From assembly GCF_001641265.1 (NCBI RefSeq), contig NW_020167525.1, positions 1,280,501 through 1,344,500 on the forward strand: DNA of 64,000 nt. The letters are read 5' to 3'. The notes beneath the pieces were generated by a model. That model saw only the letters and a list, made by a program, of their open reading frames with translations, was not told where the DNA came from and ran no database searches. Every line of letters starts with the position of its first letter. Within the stretch, counting starts at the first letter, position 1. The translations under genes and the position numbers were made by a program. This DNA is from Pseudogymnoascus destructans. Taxonomy: Eukaryota; Ascomycota; Leotiomycetes; Thelebolales; Thelebolaceae. Shown here one piece after another: positions 11,325 to 21,932 of the stretch.

Positions 11325-12074
11325 TTAAAGACGCCTACCTTTTAACTTCTGTACTTCAGCCTTGATTGATAGCCATATCTCCTTGGCTGAATGAACCTCG
11401 CTGTGCCAACATCTCTTGATCACTTCTCCGCAGGGTATCATGTCCACTGGTGGGAATGTCCCTTCCCCAAATAAGGCCTCTACCTCCTCATCTGTACAAT
11501 GCGCATATGGTTGCGTGCCGGTCATAATCTCGTAGATAGTTGACCCCAAGGCGAACACGTCTGTCACTATCGATGAGGGTGCCTCCCAAGGACGTGGAAG
11601 GCAGAATCTGGCGCTCTCAACCGCCGAGAAATACGACCCGTCAATGGACGAGCCCGAAAAGTCTATAATCCGCAACCGGAGTCTGGAATCTAATAGAAAA
11701 TTCTCAGGCTTCACGTCGCAGTGAATAATATTGTGGGAATGTACAAGGTGTAATGCTTCAGCAGCATCACAAGCCCATTGAAGTCGCTGGTCGAGGCTCA
11801 CGTCCGCAGCTTTTGTCTGTAAATATTCCCTTAGGTTGCCGTTTGGCATGTATTCGAGAATGAGCCCGTGTTCCATGGAGTAGCCCACCATTTCCAGGAG
11901 AAGGTCATGCCGCGGAAGCCTCTGATAGATTTTGTACTCGTGCTCGATATCTCGAAGACTCTGCTTTCTTGTTGAATCTGGGTAGGCTGTCTTTCTCACA
12001 TACCCAGAAGGTAGGAGATATATCAAGCCTGTACTCCCTCCTGAGATAACGCCTCTGCGAGAATCAGCTCGCTC
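11325..12074 (-). CDS. Small protein kinase of the fungal HCD/DFS type
   Basis: The reading frame encodes nearly a whole kinase fold in about 250 residues. It has a glycine-rich start (VISGGSTGLIY), a Lys in YVRKTA, a conserved Glu region, the catalytic loop HCDVKPENF (HRD with Arg replaced by Cys), a metal-binding motif DFSGSS (DFG with Gly replaced by Ser), and the helix F region TDVFALGSTIYEI. These changes also occur in a family of small fungal kinases, so they need not mean inactivity. The frame opens at about 12074 after a possible intron acceptor (ACGACAG), and no convincing start codon is visible upstream, so the N terminus is uncertain. It probably phosphorylates Ser/Thr in the cytosol; substrate unknown. 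Confidence 0.75.
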   Translation of the reverse strand, partial: ERADSRRGVISGGSTGLIYLLPSGYVRKTAYPDSTRKQSLRDIEHEYKIYQRLPRHDLLLEMVGYSMEHGLILEYMPNGNLREYLQTKAADVSLDQRLQWACDAAEALHLVHSHNIIHCDVKPENFLLDSRLRLRIIDFSGSSIDGSYFSAVESARFCLPRPWEAPSSIVTDVFALGSTIYEIMTGTQPYAHCTDEEVEALFGEGTFPPVDMIPCGEVIKRCWHSEVHSAKEIWLSIKAEVQKLKGRRL

Positions 12075-13110
12075 GCTGTCGTATGTGTCTAACTATCTTA
12101 TACTTCAGCAAGTTATTTCGCCAGAATACCGGTCGCTTCTTACCTGCAAAATTCCGAAATCAGGAATATCCCGACCAGCCCCAGTTATTTCCGTTAGATT
12201 GCTTGAAGTTTCAGCTCCGATGATACTGTCGGAAGTCAGCAGTTGCAAATGTGCTTTCTAGGAAACAAGGAGCTTCGGGTTAAGCTCCAGTTTAACCCAT
12301 ACCATATTGGAGTTTGGGGTTCATGCGTCTGCTCTTTGGGTCTTTCATGGTCCACCTCTTCAATAGTGGAAGAGGTTCTTTGGCCACTCTCCACATCCTG
12401 CTCTATCGAAGCCTTGTCACTGTAGCTCATGTATAACCATGATATCGTACTGGTAATCCGAGCCAAAACGGTCACAGGAATTCGCCACGACATTATCCAT
12501 CGCCACCAACTAAACATTCTGCGAGTGAGGGTCGCGTTGTGAGGATTGCAAGACTGTAGCAGGGATCGTTGGGTTACTTTTTGCATTCAGAGGGCTTGTC
12601 CGTAAATTCGCAAGAGAGCGGCTGAGCAATACAGTAAATAAGGGTAGAAATCCCCTGAGACAGCCCCATGGGGGAGGAGTATGTTACTCAACGCAACCTT
12701 TGTGGAGTGGATAATGGTTGGGAGATGGACGAGGGTGTCGAGTCAGTGCACTTGGGAAACGCCACCTTTTTCACGTGATGAACCAATGGACACACCTTTT
12801 GTGGACAAAAATGTGACAGGTTTAGACCTTTGATTAATATCACGTGACAAACCACTACTTCGCAGCATGATCCAGAAAAGTTGAAATGCAGCGACGGACA
12901 CAGTGCAACAGACACTCAAGAGACATAAGTTACGAGATAGTTAGAGCATTCGTGTTCTCAACAAATGGTTCGAAGCTAGCGTCGACTTTAATTAGCTAAA
13001 CTAACAAAGTTCCCAGAGTTACGAGCATCATAGTAACGCCATAACATCTAGAATTTACGAAGAACAAGGGAATTCACGGAAGATAAAACCCATACAATTA
13101 ACAAATAATT
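12075..13110. other. Intergenic with two TCACGTGA palindromes
   Basis: No supported gene. The palindrome TCACGTGA occurs near 12771 and 12839, about 70 bases apart. This is an E-box-type site bound by bHLH factors in fungi, but there is no adjacent gene it clearly serves. Short minus-strand frames at 12236-12586 and 12688-12915 lack coding signatures. Confidence 0.3.
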
Positions 13111-13299
13111 CTATTCATCATCAGATTCAGAGTCTCTGTTCTTTAACTCGTTGCAATAGTGCACTTGAAGCGATCTGATGCTCCTGTCCGGAAAGGCACG
13201 GATAAAAGCCCGATGTATCTTTTTCCACGGCAAGCCCTTTCTCATCTGTATCGTTTTCCACTCCTTGGCTGCTACAACGCGGCTGCACTGCTGTATGCT
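13111..13299 (-). pseudogene. SANT/Myb-like DNA-binding domain fragment
   Basis: Reading the minus strand from 13299 to the TAG at 13111-13113 gives a compact three-helix signature (EWKTIQ, LPWKKIHRAF, DRSIRSLQVHYCNEL) ending in an acidic tail. Spacing and aromatic residues fit the SANT/Myb-like domains common in fungal accessory regions. An in-frame TAG sits directly upstream and may be the end of an intron (CCTAG), but I cannot find a good donor. It may be the last exon of a small gene or a remnant. It is a distant relative in type, not in sequence, of the SANT-like genes at 26.4 and 32.3 kb. Confidence 0.5.
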
Positions 13300-13988
13300 C
13301 TAGGTCTGTGAACCTCGAACTACTTCCCAGCTAGGACTCTTTTGGGGGGAGCTCCTCCACTTCCCCAGATACTGGTAGGTGTTTGAGTTTTGTCGAATAG
13401 CGCACAGGGATCTGCACAAAGGATCGGCGATGGGATCAGCGTGCTGCAGGGACGGCGTTTAATCCATTCTATTCCGCTCATTCGCTCACTCGCGCAGAAG
13501 TACCAGGGAAATAATGAAGCATAACTATCATCGTAATTTTGCTACTGCGAACCCCCGGCAAAAGTAACCCCCATTCGTGCTTTATGCTTCTCTTCGTCGA
13601 TAGTTACCATGTCTCAGCCTCCTGTATAGTTCATTTTTGTCATCTCCATTATTCCTAGTGTATTACTTTCAACCTAGATGTTTGAAGGTAATATGAATCT
13701 GTATTGTGCCGTTATCCCTCAAACATCCGCCCTATATGTAAGTTGCTACAAACGAGGCCACTATCTCAATTTCTCATCTGATTCTCAAGTTCAATCACAC
13801 TCTACATGCAACAACTTCTGCGTAATAACCGTTCTTCTTGACTCCTCTCATCGATCAATTTATCTATTTCACCCCCCACACTCCGCAAGACACTACAACC
13901 TCCCTAAGCCAAGTACCACAGCCCTGGCTACGCAAAGATCTCTAAAATGAAAGTTTAACGCCGTCTTGCTACGCAACAAGCAATTGGC
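13300..13988. other. Intergenic, no supported gene
   Basis: A 90-codon plus-strand frame at 13678-13950 lacks recognisable features. The last part is the upstream region of the bZIP gene. Confidence 0.3.
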
Positions 13989-14720
13989 ATGCCTGTAAGC
14001 ATATATTACTTCGCATCCAAAATGCCCATACTTGACGAATCCCAGGAAATCCACAAGGAGGTCACTAACACCGTACTATAGGACGTTCACATTCGCAACA
14101 ATCAAAGGCGATCCCGAGCAAATAGGAAGGCATATGTCGAAAATTTGGAACGGAGAGTCCGGAAATACGAATTGGAGGGCGTCGAGATCAACCCTCAGAT
14201 ACGGGACGCAGCGTCGAATGTTCTCAAAGAGAACCAGCGTTTGTCTCAGAGATTATATCGACACGAGATGCTGAACGAGACACTGAACGAGACGCTGAAC
14301 GAGACGCTGAACGAGACACTGAACGAGATGTTGAGGAAGGAGGGTGAGCTGGCGTTTGAAGATCGCATGATCTACGACGAAGAAGCTCCGCAGCAAGAGT
14401 ACAGCATCAACAATTTCCCTGCTGAGCTGCCGACACTATGTAACGAGGAAGCTTTACAGCAAGACTACAATTTCCCTACTGAGCTACAGACACTATATGA
14501 CGAGGGAACTTTGCAACAAGACTACAGCATCAACAATTTCCCTTCTCAGCTGCAGACAATAAGGGACGACTACAACATCAACAATCTCCCTGCTGAGCTG
14601 CAGACACTATGTAACGAGGGAGCTTTGCAGCAAGACTACAGCATCAACAATTTCCCTTCTCAGCTGCATACAATATGGGACGGCTACAGCATCAACAATC
14701 TCGCTGCAGACACTATGTGA
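13989..14720 (+). CDS. bZIP transcription factor with internal repeats
   Basis: The basic region NNQRRSRANRKAYVENLERR and a short leucine zipper begin at 14082 in an open frame ending with TGA at 14718-14720. The best start is a tiny exon, ATG CCT at 13989-13994. An 87-base intron follows (donor GTAAGC, branch CTAAC, acceptor TATAG). The result is a protein of about 212 residues starting MPDVHIRNN. An alternative start at 14022 runs into a stop. After the zipper come five near-identical Leu-Asn-Glu-Thr units, then several copies of a roughly 25-residue unit built around DYSINNFP and ELQTL. These tandem repeats are close to identical in DNA, so their copy number may vary between strains. The protein should bind DNA as a dimer in the nucleus; targets are unknown. 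Confidence 0.7.
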
Positions 14721-16727
14721 CGAGGAAACTTTGCGGAAAACGACTGCTGCCAGCCTTTTCTCAGCCAAATCCGAATTTGGAAACGGGCAAATTAATAGGA
14801 TTAGTGTTGACAGCCAAAACGATGATCCCGCATTCATAGAGAAAATTATGAAGAGAAGAGACGAATGGATGACATATGTGGGAGCGACAATGGGAAGGAA
14901 TGGTGGTTGGTGATAATTAGAGTCAGCTCGAGTAATTAACAATGCAGTTGAGGAGGGAGAGGGAAGGAATATGTTGATGCGGAGGAGGCGAGGACTACCG
15001 CTCCAGTCCTTGCCTCCTCCGCATCAACATATTCCGAGCGAGGACGAGGAGATGGATAGTGATCATGGCAGTAAGTCGAGGTGCGAGAACGGGACATTGG
15101 AGGTGGAGGTTAATGAGCGAGGGGGATAGTGAGGACTGTAAGTCTAACTTATAAGTTGAGAGTGGATCTTTGATAGAGGATATATAAATAGTTTCTATGC
15201 TAAAGTAATGTACACATCCGGCAGTACTAGGTTTATTACCAATGCTAAATAATAATAAATTTATTTATTGGTCAGAGGGCGATTCATTCATTGTCGTAGC
15301 AACCGGTATCATTGCTGCATAATTCTCCTTCAACTGTTGCGATAGAATAATCAAGATCCAGAGCAGTTCCTTCGATAAACATTGGGGGTTTGGATGCTGG
15401 AGGAGGGAGTTAGATTGCCAAATAGACTAATCTAACATGTGCTACAGAACATAATGCGTGCGATATCCATTTGGCAGGAGAAGTGCAAAATTGCTTCGAA
15501 CCTACATTTACGTCAAAAGCCGTTTGACCAGGACCAATTCATTGCCCGGATCGAAAAGATCTCGGATATTGCAGATGATGAAAGTCAGCCCGAGCTATAA
15601 ACAGAAGCAGTTGGGAGGGGGGGATATCTTACTCATAATGGAATAATCTATGCATTTTGGCAACAGTAAGGGTTTAGCAAAATATATATGCAATTTTCTA
15701 TCTTGTTACGAACCTTGTTCTCATACCATTGTACAACAAGCTGCCCGCTCTAAGAGGTCAAAACAGTCGTGTGTCAAATCTTGCCACGGGATTCACACAC
15801 ACAACTACGTTCCCTACTACTCCCTTGAAGTTGCATTCGCATCCAAGGAAGGCACATCTTAGTAGCACATCCTTCGTTATCGTGACGAACAGTGGACAGT
15901 TCTAATTGTACATAATAGCGGGTCGCTATTTGAGACACCCATACCCACGCTAGCAAATCATTGCATTGTGTCAAAAGGGGGTCATGGTGGGGATCAGTAA
16001 CCTGGGTGATAGGGACAGGGGTGATGGGGACACGGGTGATGGGGACAGTCGCTGTTGAGGGTGAGGCTGACGAAGGGAATATACACCATGTTGGGTCTGT
16101 CATTGGCACAAGGCTGGAATTCTGCATAAAATGGACGGTGAGTGAAAAAAAGTCGATCAACAAGGGCAAGGGGAGCTACAGGTAAAGGTATTATTGGGGT
16201 GGAGCTCGGAATTGGGTTAAAACAAGGCACCAGAAATAGCGCGCAAAACGCCGCCAACACACAGCTCAACGCGGCTGGAAAGGGGCTATTGCCTGGTAAA
16301 TAAAAGGGCGTTAGATAGGGCGGCAACACTAGTAGCAGTGGTCCCATTCGTCAGTGTGAATCGCCCATGAATAAAGGCAACTCGTACGCTGCAGAAAATT
16401 CGATCCGCTTTGCTTGTCGAGTCTCCAACTTTGAGGCCCCAAACTGCACCTGCCCACCCGTTTCAGATAAACATATCCTCTTGATAAACATTTCACCAGC
16501 CATTCTTAGGTTGTTCGTTGGCATCATTCGCACTTCTGGCCAGACGAAACCACTAGAGTAAGTCTTTATCTATATCTGAGATTATCGAGGATCAATTAAG
16601 GCGCAGTCATTCTCTTTGGAAAAACTTAAAACACCATCCCTCTCTGTATCGACAAACAGCTATCATGTAACACCGGCTAACTATATATTTCAGCGGAGTC
16701 ATTAATCACAGGCCTACTCCTCCCAGC
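14721..16727. other. Gene-poor stretch with a hairpin
   Basis: Several short frames on both strands (for example 15774-16347) have simple composition and no recognisable product. The only clear structure is the near-perfect inverted repeat at 14966-15035, listed separately. The final 40 bases before 16728 lead into the Myb gene. Confidence 0.3.
14966..15035. repeat. Hairpin with 31-bp arms
   Basis: Arms 14966-14996 and 15005-15035 are reverse complements with one mismatch, separated by an 8-base loop. They begin GGAATATGTTGATGCGGAGG. It lies about 250 bases past the bZIP stop codon. It could fold in RNA or form a cruciform, or be the scar of a template switch. Confidence 0.85.
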
Positions 16728-17243
16728 ATGACGTCCCACCGACGCAGGCCCTGGTCCCAAGCCGAAGACGCCTACCTCACCCAACTCGTGCAAACCCAAG
16801 GACCCCTCAACTGGGTCCGCATCGCCTCCCTCATCAGCTCCCGCTCCACCAAACAGTGCCGCGAGCGCTACCACCACAACCTCAAGCCCACCCTGAACCA
16901 CGAGCCGATCAGCCCCGAGGAGGGCCTCCTCATCGAGCGCCTCGTATCCGAGATCGGGAAGCGGTGGGCGGAGATCGCGAGGCGGCTGCATGGCCGCAGC
17001 GATAACGGCGTCAAGAACTGGTGGAATGGGAGTATGAACCGCAGGCGCCGCTCGGTGGTGAGGAGGAGGACGTCGTCGCGCGCGCAGGAGGATTATGAGG
17101 AGGCGCAGGAGATGGAGTCGTACTCGCGCCACTCGGGACATCATCACCAGCCTCTCACTATCACTTCGCCTTACTCCTCGGGACGGAGGCACATCGATCA
17201 GTCTCTTCCTTTTCCAGTGGTATCTGAAGCCTCACGTGCGTAG
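16728..17243 (+). CDS. R2R3-type Myb DNA-binding protein, FlbD-like
   Basis: A 171-residue protein with two Myb repeats. The first (about residues 7-52) reads RRPWSQAEDAYL ... NWVRIASLI ... KQCRERYHHNL. The second (about 58-106) reads ISPEEGLLIERLV ... RWAEIARRL ... NGVKNWWNGSMNRRRR. The regularly spaced Trp and the NWWNGSMNRRRR end are characteristic of the FlbD/BAS1-like fungal Myb group, which includes regulators of asexual development. The C-terminal part is short, His/Ser-rich and without recognisable domains, so the protein is smaller than a typical FlbD. The coding region is much richer in G+C than its surroundings. The role as a nuclear transcription factor is well supported; the pathway is not. 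Confidence 0.8.
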   Translation: MTSHRRRPWSQAEDAYLTQLVQTQGPLNWVRIASLISSRSTKQCRERYHHNLKPTLNHEPISPEEGLLIERLVSEIGKRWAEIARRLHGRSDNGVKNWWNGSMNRRRRSVVRRRTSSRAQEDYEEAQEMESYSRHSGHHHQPLTITSPYSSGRRHIDQSLPFPVVSEASRA

Positions 17244-17576
17244 TTGAGGGCGCTTTTCTTTGATATGTTTCGATAACGAGTCGAGGTCTTCATCGGAGTA
17301 TCCTCCACTAGTTCGGTTAGTTTGAAGCATGCAGGATAAAAAGAGACGAACTATATGTCTAATAATGACTTCCCGCCAATACACAAATATCCTTTTCCTG
17401 TGCCGGCCATGGCCTTCATAGCCCTTTGTCCCCTTATCCCAGCCTCTAATAATTTAATCGTCCGTAATACGGATTCCATCGTCTCCTCTGTAATCGACGA
17501 GCTGCTATTGTTTCTCCCCATGTTGAATAATACGTTACTTGAGGCTCATCTCACTAAGCGTCTGAGCATCCTCTTT

Positions 17577-17960
17577 AAAGAGTGCTGTTAGAATAAGCAG
17601 TTTCGGACACTCCCGACATGATCTACCTATGCCATCCACATTTCTTGACAGATCTATTGTTAGAATAAGCAGTTTCTGACGTCCTCGACGATCTCTTTTT
17701 GCAAATATCTCACCTGCTCTGCCATCCAACATGATCTACCTGCCATCCACATTTCTTGACAGATCTATTGTTAGAATAAGCACTTTGTGACCTCCCCGGC
17801 CATTGCCTTTTTCTAAATGTCTCACCTTGTTTGCCACCCGCCATACGGTATCCACCCACACTTTTGAACTGAGAAATGGCCGCTTTTAACCTCCCCCTAC
17901 TACAGTACTCCCGCCATAGCTTTTTCTTTTTTCCAAGTCTCACCATGTGACTCATCTGTT
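17577..17960 (-). repeat. 114-bp minisatellite family, array A (inverted)
   Basis: About three to four diverged units of the same roughly 110-base repeat seen at 27640-28610 and 49815-51330, here in opposite orientation. Diagnostic pieces are AGAATAAGCAGTTTC, CATCCACATTTCTTGACAG and CATGATCTACC. Short open frames across it are by-products of the repeat. The bases on either side (17244-17576 and 17961-18139) hold no recognisable gene. Confidence 0.8.
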
Positions 17961-18139
17961 AATATATGCACAAGTTCACGCCCACTCTCGCCTTCTGTTG
18001 AGCTGACGAATGATATCCCAAACTCACCACCTCAAACCATAAGCAGTAGCGATGGATAGTCAGGATCAAGGAAATAATTATAGCATCATATATTGTTTTG
18101 AAAATACAAAATATAATTCCGAATATGTGAATGTTACAG

Positions 18140-18859
18140 CTATGAAGGGTGCTTTTGAATACATGCCCTACTCTCTTGGACCCATTCGCGATCAACCTCT
18201 CGCTGGTCCTTGCCCAACTTAGACAGCGCACGCTCAAGTTTATTCACAATCCACGAAACCTTATCTTTAAATTCCGTCATAGGTGTCTCTCTCCGTCGCA
18301 AATATGCCACGTCCTGTGTGCGACTGCCATTACGCCTCTGTAGCTGCTCAATCTCTTTTGCTGAAGTTGGGATTTCATTTTGCTTCGGGCCTTGCAAGTT
18401 TTCAGAGGTTGTTTCCATATCTATCGTAGAATCAAAATATAGACTGATGATCCTGTCGACCGGGCTTAGCTGGTGGGTCTGGCTGGGTAGAGTCCGTTCA
18501 CGGTCAACATTTTGCTCAATTTCGTCTAACTTGGACAGTACATCGTTAAGCTCTCTGGCCCACCATGAAACGTCGCTTTTGAATTTCTTTCGAATGGGCT
18601 CCATCTTCCGAAAATATGTAGCTTCGTGATTTAGACTACTACCATGCCTCTCTAACTGCTCAATTGTTTCTGTAAAGCTAGGGACTGGGTATTGTTTTGA
18701 AGCTACCAGCCTCTCGTGAGTCGCTTCAATGGCTGTAGTAGAGCCATGATGAAGTTTGATGACCTTGTCAACTGGGCTGAGCAGAGGTGGTCCGTCTATG
18801 GAAGACCTGGCATGAGAGCGCAATTGCTGAGTGCGGCTGCGATGAAAATCACCCTCCAT
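18140..18859 (-). CDS. Hypothetical protein with an internal domain duplication
   Basis: A 239-residue frame from ATG at 18859. Two consecutive modules of about 95 residues are clearly related. Each begins LSPVD(K/R), continues through an STT or STI stretch and an EIEQLQ/TIEQLE helix, then FK(S/D)..VSW with a coiled stretch ending in VDRE. The modules are helical and charged and contain no catalytic signature that I recognise. Duplication of a helical module suggests a binding or scaffold role, but the function is unknown. No intron is needed. Confidence 0.6.
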   Translation of the reverse strand: MEGDFHRSRTQQLRSHARSSIDGPPLLSPVDKVIKLHHGSTTAIEATHERLVASKQYPVPSFTETIEQLERHGSSLNHEATYFRKMEPIRKKFKSDVSWWARELNDVLSKLDEIEQNVDRERTLPSQTHQLSPVDRIISLYFDSTIDMETTSENLQGPKQNEIPTSAKEIEQLQRRNGSRTQDVAYLRRRETPMTEFKDKVSWIVNKLERALSKLGKDQREVDREWVQESRACIQKHPS

Positions 18860-19093
18860 GGCAAAGAAGGTTATCTACTGGCCATTGTAATGAAATGCCT
18901 TTTGAGGCCTCAGGGGAAGGATCAGTTAGAAGGGAAGAAAAATGGAAGACGAAGGGGCTGCCAGAACTGACTCGCCTTGTACGCAGCACATTCTATGCAT
19001 ACACTGTCATCAGTTCCCATTTCACGTGACATTCATATGCATGCAATGTCGTTAGGTACCATATACTCTCATAGTGATTTACTAAGAATGCTG

Positions 19094-19843
19094 TTATATG
19101 GAGCACAGCTTGCTACTGATGGTAACCGCCCGTATTCCGCTTTTGCTAGGTTTCAATCTATCCTTCTCATTGTAAACCCTCTTCTCTCCCTGATCAGTAT
19201 CCCGCTCCGCAGATGTTTCGTATGGTGTGGGGTGCAGCAAGAATTGTAAGGCCGTCTTGTCCGGTTCAGCGACGTCAGACATCACAAGGTATGGATCGTT
19301 GGGCGACTCAATGGGGGACCCAATGTTGTAATCGATGTCATTTGGCGGGTCTAGTTTCATGGTGAAGTCCTGGCTGGGTAGTAGTTGGTAGGGCTGATAT
19401 TGGCCGGAATGTGTGTCGTTAAATTGCGGCAGCATTAGCCCATGTTGGACAAGTCCGTTCATAACCGGCTCCGGGTGATGTTGAGCTTGGAGCGTATCAA
19501 TCAGATGCCTCTGGTTCGCCATGCATTCGTTGGCGACTCGATTCTCCTCGCAAAGTTTGGCTAGCTTGTCCTCAAGCTGAGTTATCTCGTCTTCGCGTCT
19601 GGCTATCTGATGTTGAAGTTGGGCCTTCTCGCCATCGTACGTCTCGCATACGCCCCTGAACCTCTTCTCAAGATGAGAGCAAGTCTCGTGTAAATCATTG
19701 ACGCACTCATCCACATTTCGGCGATTCTCAGCCACGGCCTGGTAGCCACGGAGAAGTGCATCGGTTCGGCTGGAGTTCATTTGGTAGAGATCTGCCTCTG
19801 CTTCTGGCGTAGACCTGGGCGTGCCGTTGGTGTTTTCGAGCAT
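19094..19843 (-). CDS. Hypothetical coiled-coil protein
   Basis: A 249-residue frame from ATG at 19843. Residues of about 20-125 form a strong coiled coil (heptads around LHETCSHLEKRF and ITQLEDKLAKLCEEN). The C-terminal half is polar and Gln/Pro-rich and looks disordered. No domain is recognised. The composition resembles the smaller coiled-coil proteins at 20.6 and 21.4 kb, so these three may be functionally linked, but that is an inference from position and composition only. Confidence 0.55.
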   Translation of the reverse strand: MLENTNGTPRSTPEAEADLYQMNSSRTDALLRGYQAVAENRRNVDECVNDLHETCSHLEKRFRGVCETYDGEKAQLQHQIARREDEITQLEDKLAKLCEENRVANECMANQRHLIDTLQAQHHPEPVMNGLVQHGLMLPQFNDTHSGQYQPYQLLPSQDFTMKLDPPNDIDYNIGSPIESPNDPYLVMSDVAEPDKTALQFLLHPTPYETSAERDTDQGEKRVYNEKDRLKPSKSGIRAVTISSKLCSI

Positions 19844-20644
19844 TATGGGCGTTTTCTGGGAAGTTAAAGCTGGTGAAGGGAATAGATAGATATGTTGCTG
19901 ATAGCGATCTTTGTTGTGAGCCTTTGAGACTCTTATAGACTTATGTACTGATCTCTATCCATCGTATGTTGCGCTCTGGTGAGATTATAGGTTCTGAAGG
20001 GTCATGCTGCCACACTGTCTCCATGCTGGCAAACACACGAGAGAACAGTTCGCGCTGTGTGAAAGAAGCTCCCAACATTCCTCGCCACAAATGGCTGCTT
20101 TGCACACGATGGTGGCAACATTTGAATGTGATGTCGTTGGTGGCGCTTGTCGCTTACATAGATATCCCTCAGGTTTCAGCAGCAGCAGGGATGTGTATGC
20201 ATTCTAGCTTGCGCCCGAGCGATTTTGGCTCCCAGCCGTTGATCCATGCTCTGGCGCTAACAGGAGGGGCCCTGCCAAGGCTGCCACCCCTGCCAAGTCT
20301 CATCGTGACATGAAAACCAACGCCCTTACCTCTTTTGCTTTGAGCGCCGAGACATACTTTCGGTCAGACGGCACCCTTGCATGCCAAGAAGGTATTCCTG
20401 CTTTTTGGCGCCCTTTTATCCGTTTTGGTATGCTGCCCTTTCGGCCCCTTGGCCTTGATATCTTAAGCCAGTAAAGCTGGAAACGGACTGAATGTAAAAA
20501 CGCTTATGTCCATGTTTAGCACTTTTGCGATCGCCTCAATTTGAACCCCTTTTGCGTATCCTTTACTGCGAGTGGTCGTTGTGATAACACTACCAAGTCA
20601 AGTGTTGTGGCAAGAACAGCTTGTGCTACTGCCCTTCCAGAATT
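19844..20644. other. Intergenic between divergent coiled-coil genes
   Basis: Contains the upstream regions of the minus-strand gene ending at 19094 and the plus-strand gene starting at 20645. No coding frame with recognisable features was found. Confidence 0.3.
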
Positions 20645-21355
20645 ATGGCAAACATTAACGACGATGCTGAAATGGCAAACTTTTTTCGCATGTACAAACA
20701 ATATCAATCCAAAAATGGAAGCCAACAGCCATCTTCTCAGCCTGCGGCCGGGCTGCAGCATCCAACAAACCGAGTTCAGCGCACAACACCACGTCTATCT
20801 CCACGTCGCAGTCCTTATCAACCCACTCCTCCACAGAAAGCTACTGAAAATTCCTCTGAATCTCGATACCTACAGGTAAAACATGATCTAGAGTGTATAT
20901 CGGCTACTCTAGCGGAATTGAAGACGCAAGTCGAGCAAATTAAGCCGGCCTTGGATAGTATGGCACAGTATGTTCCATCTTTACTTTTAAAGCTTCCACT
21001 GATAGATTGAATTAGAACTACTTTGGAGGGAATGGGGGTAGCTAATGAGGCGATTGTAAGGCTTGAAGTTATTGGTAGAAGCATTATTGCAGAGGCCTTG
21101 AGCTCACAGCCACCAAACGGATCGACATCGCAGCCGCAATCTTCCAATCCTCAGCCGGCCAACCAATATTCACATCAGCAACCAATATCAGTCAACCCTC
21201 AGAGGACATACCAAGAACGAAGCGCTGCTCAGCCTCCACCTTCTTTCCCATCATCAAATCCGACACAGCCATATTATGCACCATCATCACAAGTCCCAGC
21301 GCCATACTCAGATCCAAGTTATGACTTCCCGTTCGAAATGAATGATAGTATTTAG
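20645..21355 (+). CDS. Hypothetical Gln/Pro/Ser-rich protein with short coiled coil
   Basis: Two exons, 20645-20967 and 21016-21355, join in frame across a 48-base intron with donor GTATGT and acceptor ATTAG, giving about 220 residues. A short helical region (about residues 78-110, TLAELKTQVEQIKPALDSMA) continues across the splice into another helix. Both ends are Pro/Gln/Ser-rich and probably disordered. Its TAG at 21353-21355 overlaps the stop codon of the convergent gene on the other strand, so the two coding regions share their last bases. Function unknown. Confidence 0.6.
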
Positions 21356-21723
21356 ATCCAAGGCGGATGTGAACCTGGGGACTCTTTGTAGATACCCCAA
21401 AATGCTAGCCATTCTCTCTCTGCATCTTTTAATTTTACATCAACAGTGACGACGCTCTTTTTGATCATTGTGACAGTTTCTATGACTTTATTTGCGAGCA
21501 TAATTGTCCCGTTCCATGTCTTTCTATGAAGTGCGAGTTCCTCCTCGAGCGCCTTGTTTTCTCTCCTGTAGGAGGCGATTGTCTCGTATTCTTGGTCCTT
21601 TGCCTCCTCCGATACTTCGTGGATTAGCTGGCTCATGGTGGGCATGCTGGGCGAGTCGTCGCTGTAGACACTAGACGTAGGACGAGGATTTGGGGGAGCC
21701 ATCGCCAGAGCGCTTGGATCCAT
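21352..21723 (-). CDS. Small hypothetical coiled-coil protein
   Basis: A 123-residue frame from ATG at 21723 to TAA at 21352-21354. A Pro/Ser-rich N terminus is followed by a helical segment (about residues 35-110) with heptads around ENKALEEELALHRK. It is tail-to-tail with the preceding plus-strand gene, overlapping it by a few bases, which leaves no room for separate 3' UTRs and invites antisense pairing of the two transcripts. No domain recognised. Confidence 0.5.
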   Translation of the reverse strand: MDPSALAMAPPNPRPTSSVYSDDSPSMPTMSQLIHEVSEEAKDQEYETIASYRRENKALEEELALHRKTWNGTIMLANKVIETVTMIKKSVVTVDVKLKDAEREWLAFWGIYKESPGSHPPWI

Positions 21724-21932
21724 AGTACATCCAACGTAATCGCCTGCAAGTCCTACTCTGTCAGGAATGACATGAGTCTATTTAGCCATTTTGCAACAGA
21801 ACAGATGATGTATTGGCCCCACTCCTGTTTGTAGAAGCCAAAACCAGCCGCTACTAATGCGCCCTTAAAAATGAAAGCATTGCCCAGATAGCAACCAGCT
21901 TCTCAACATTTCCATCTCAACATTGCCACATT

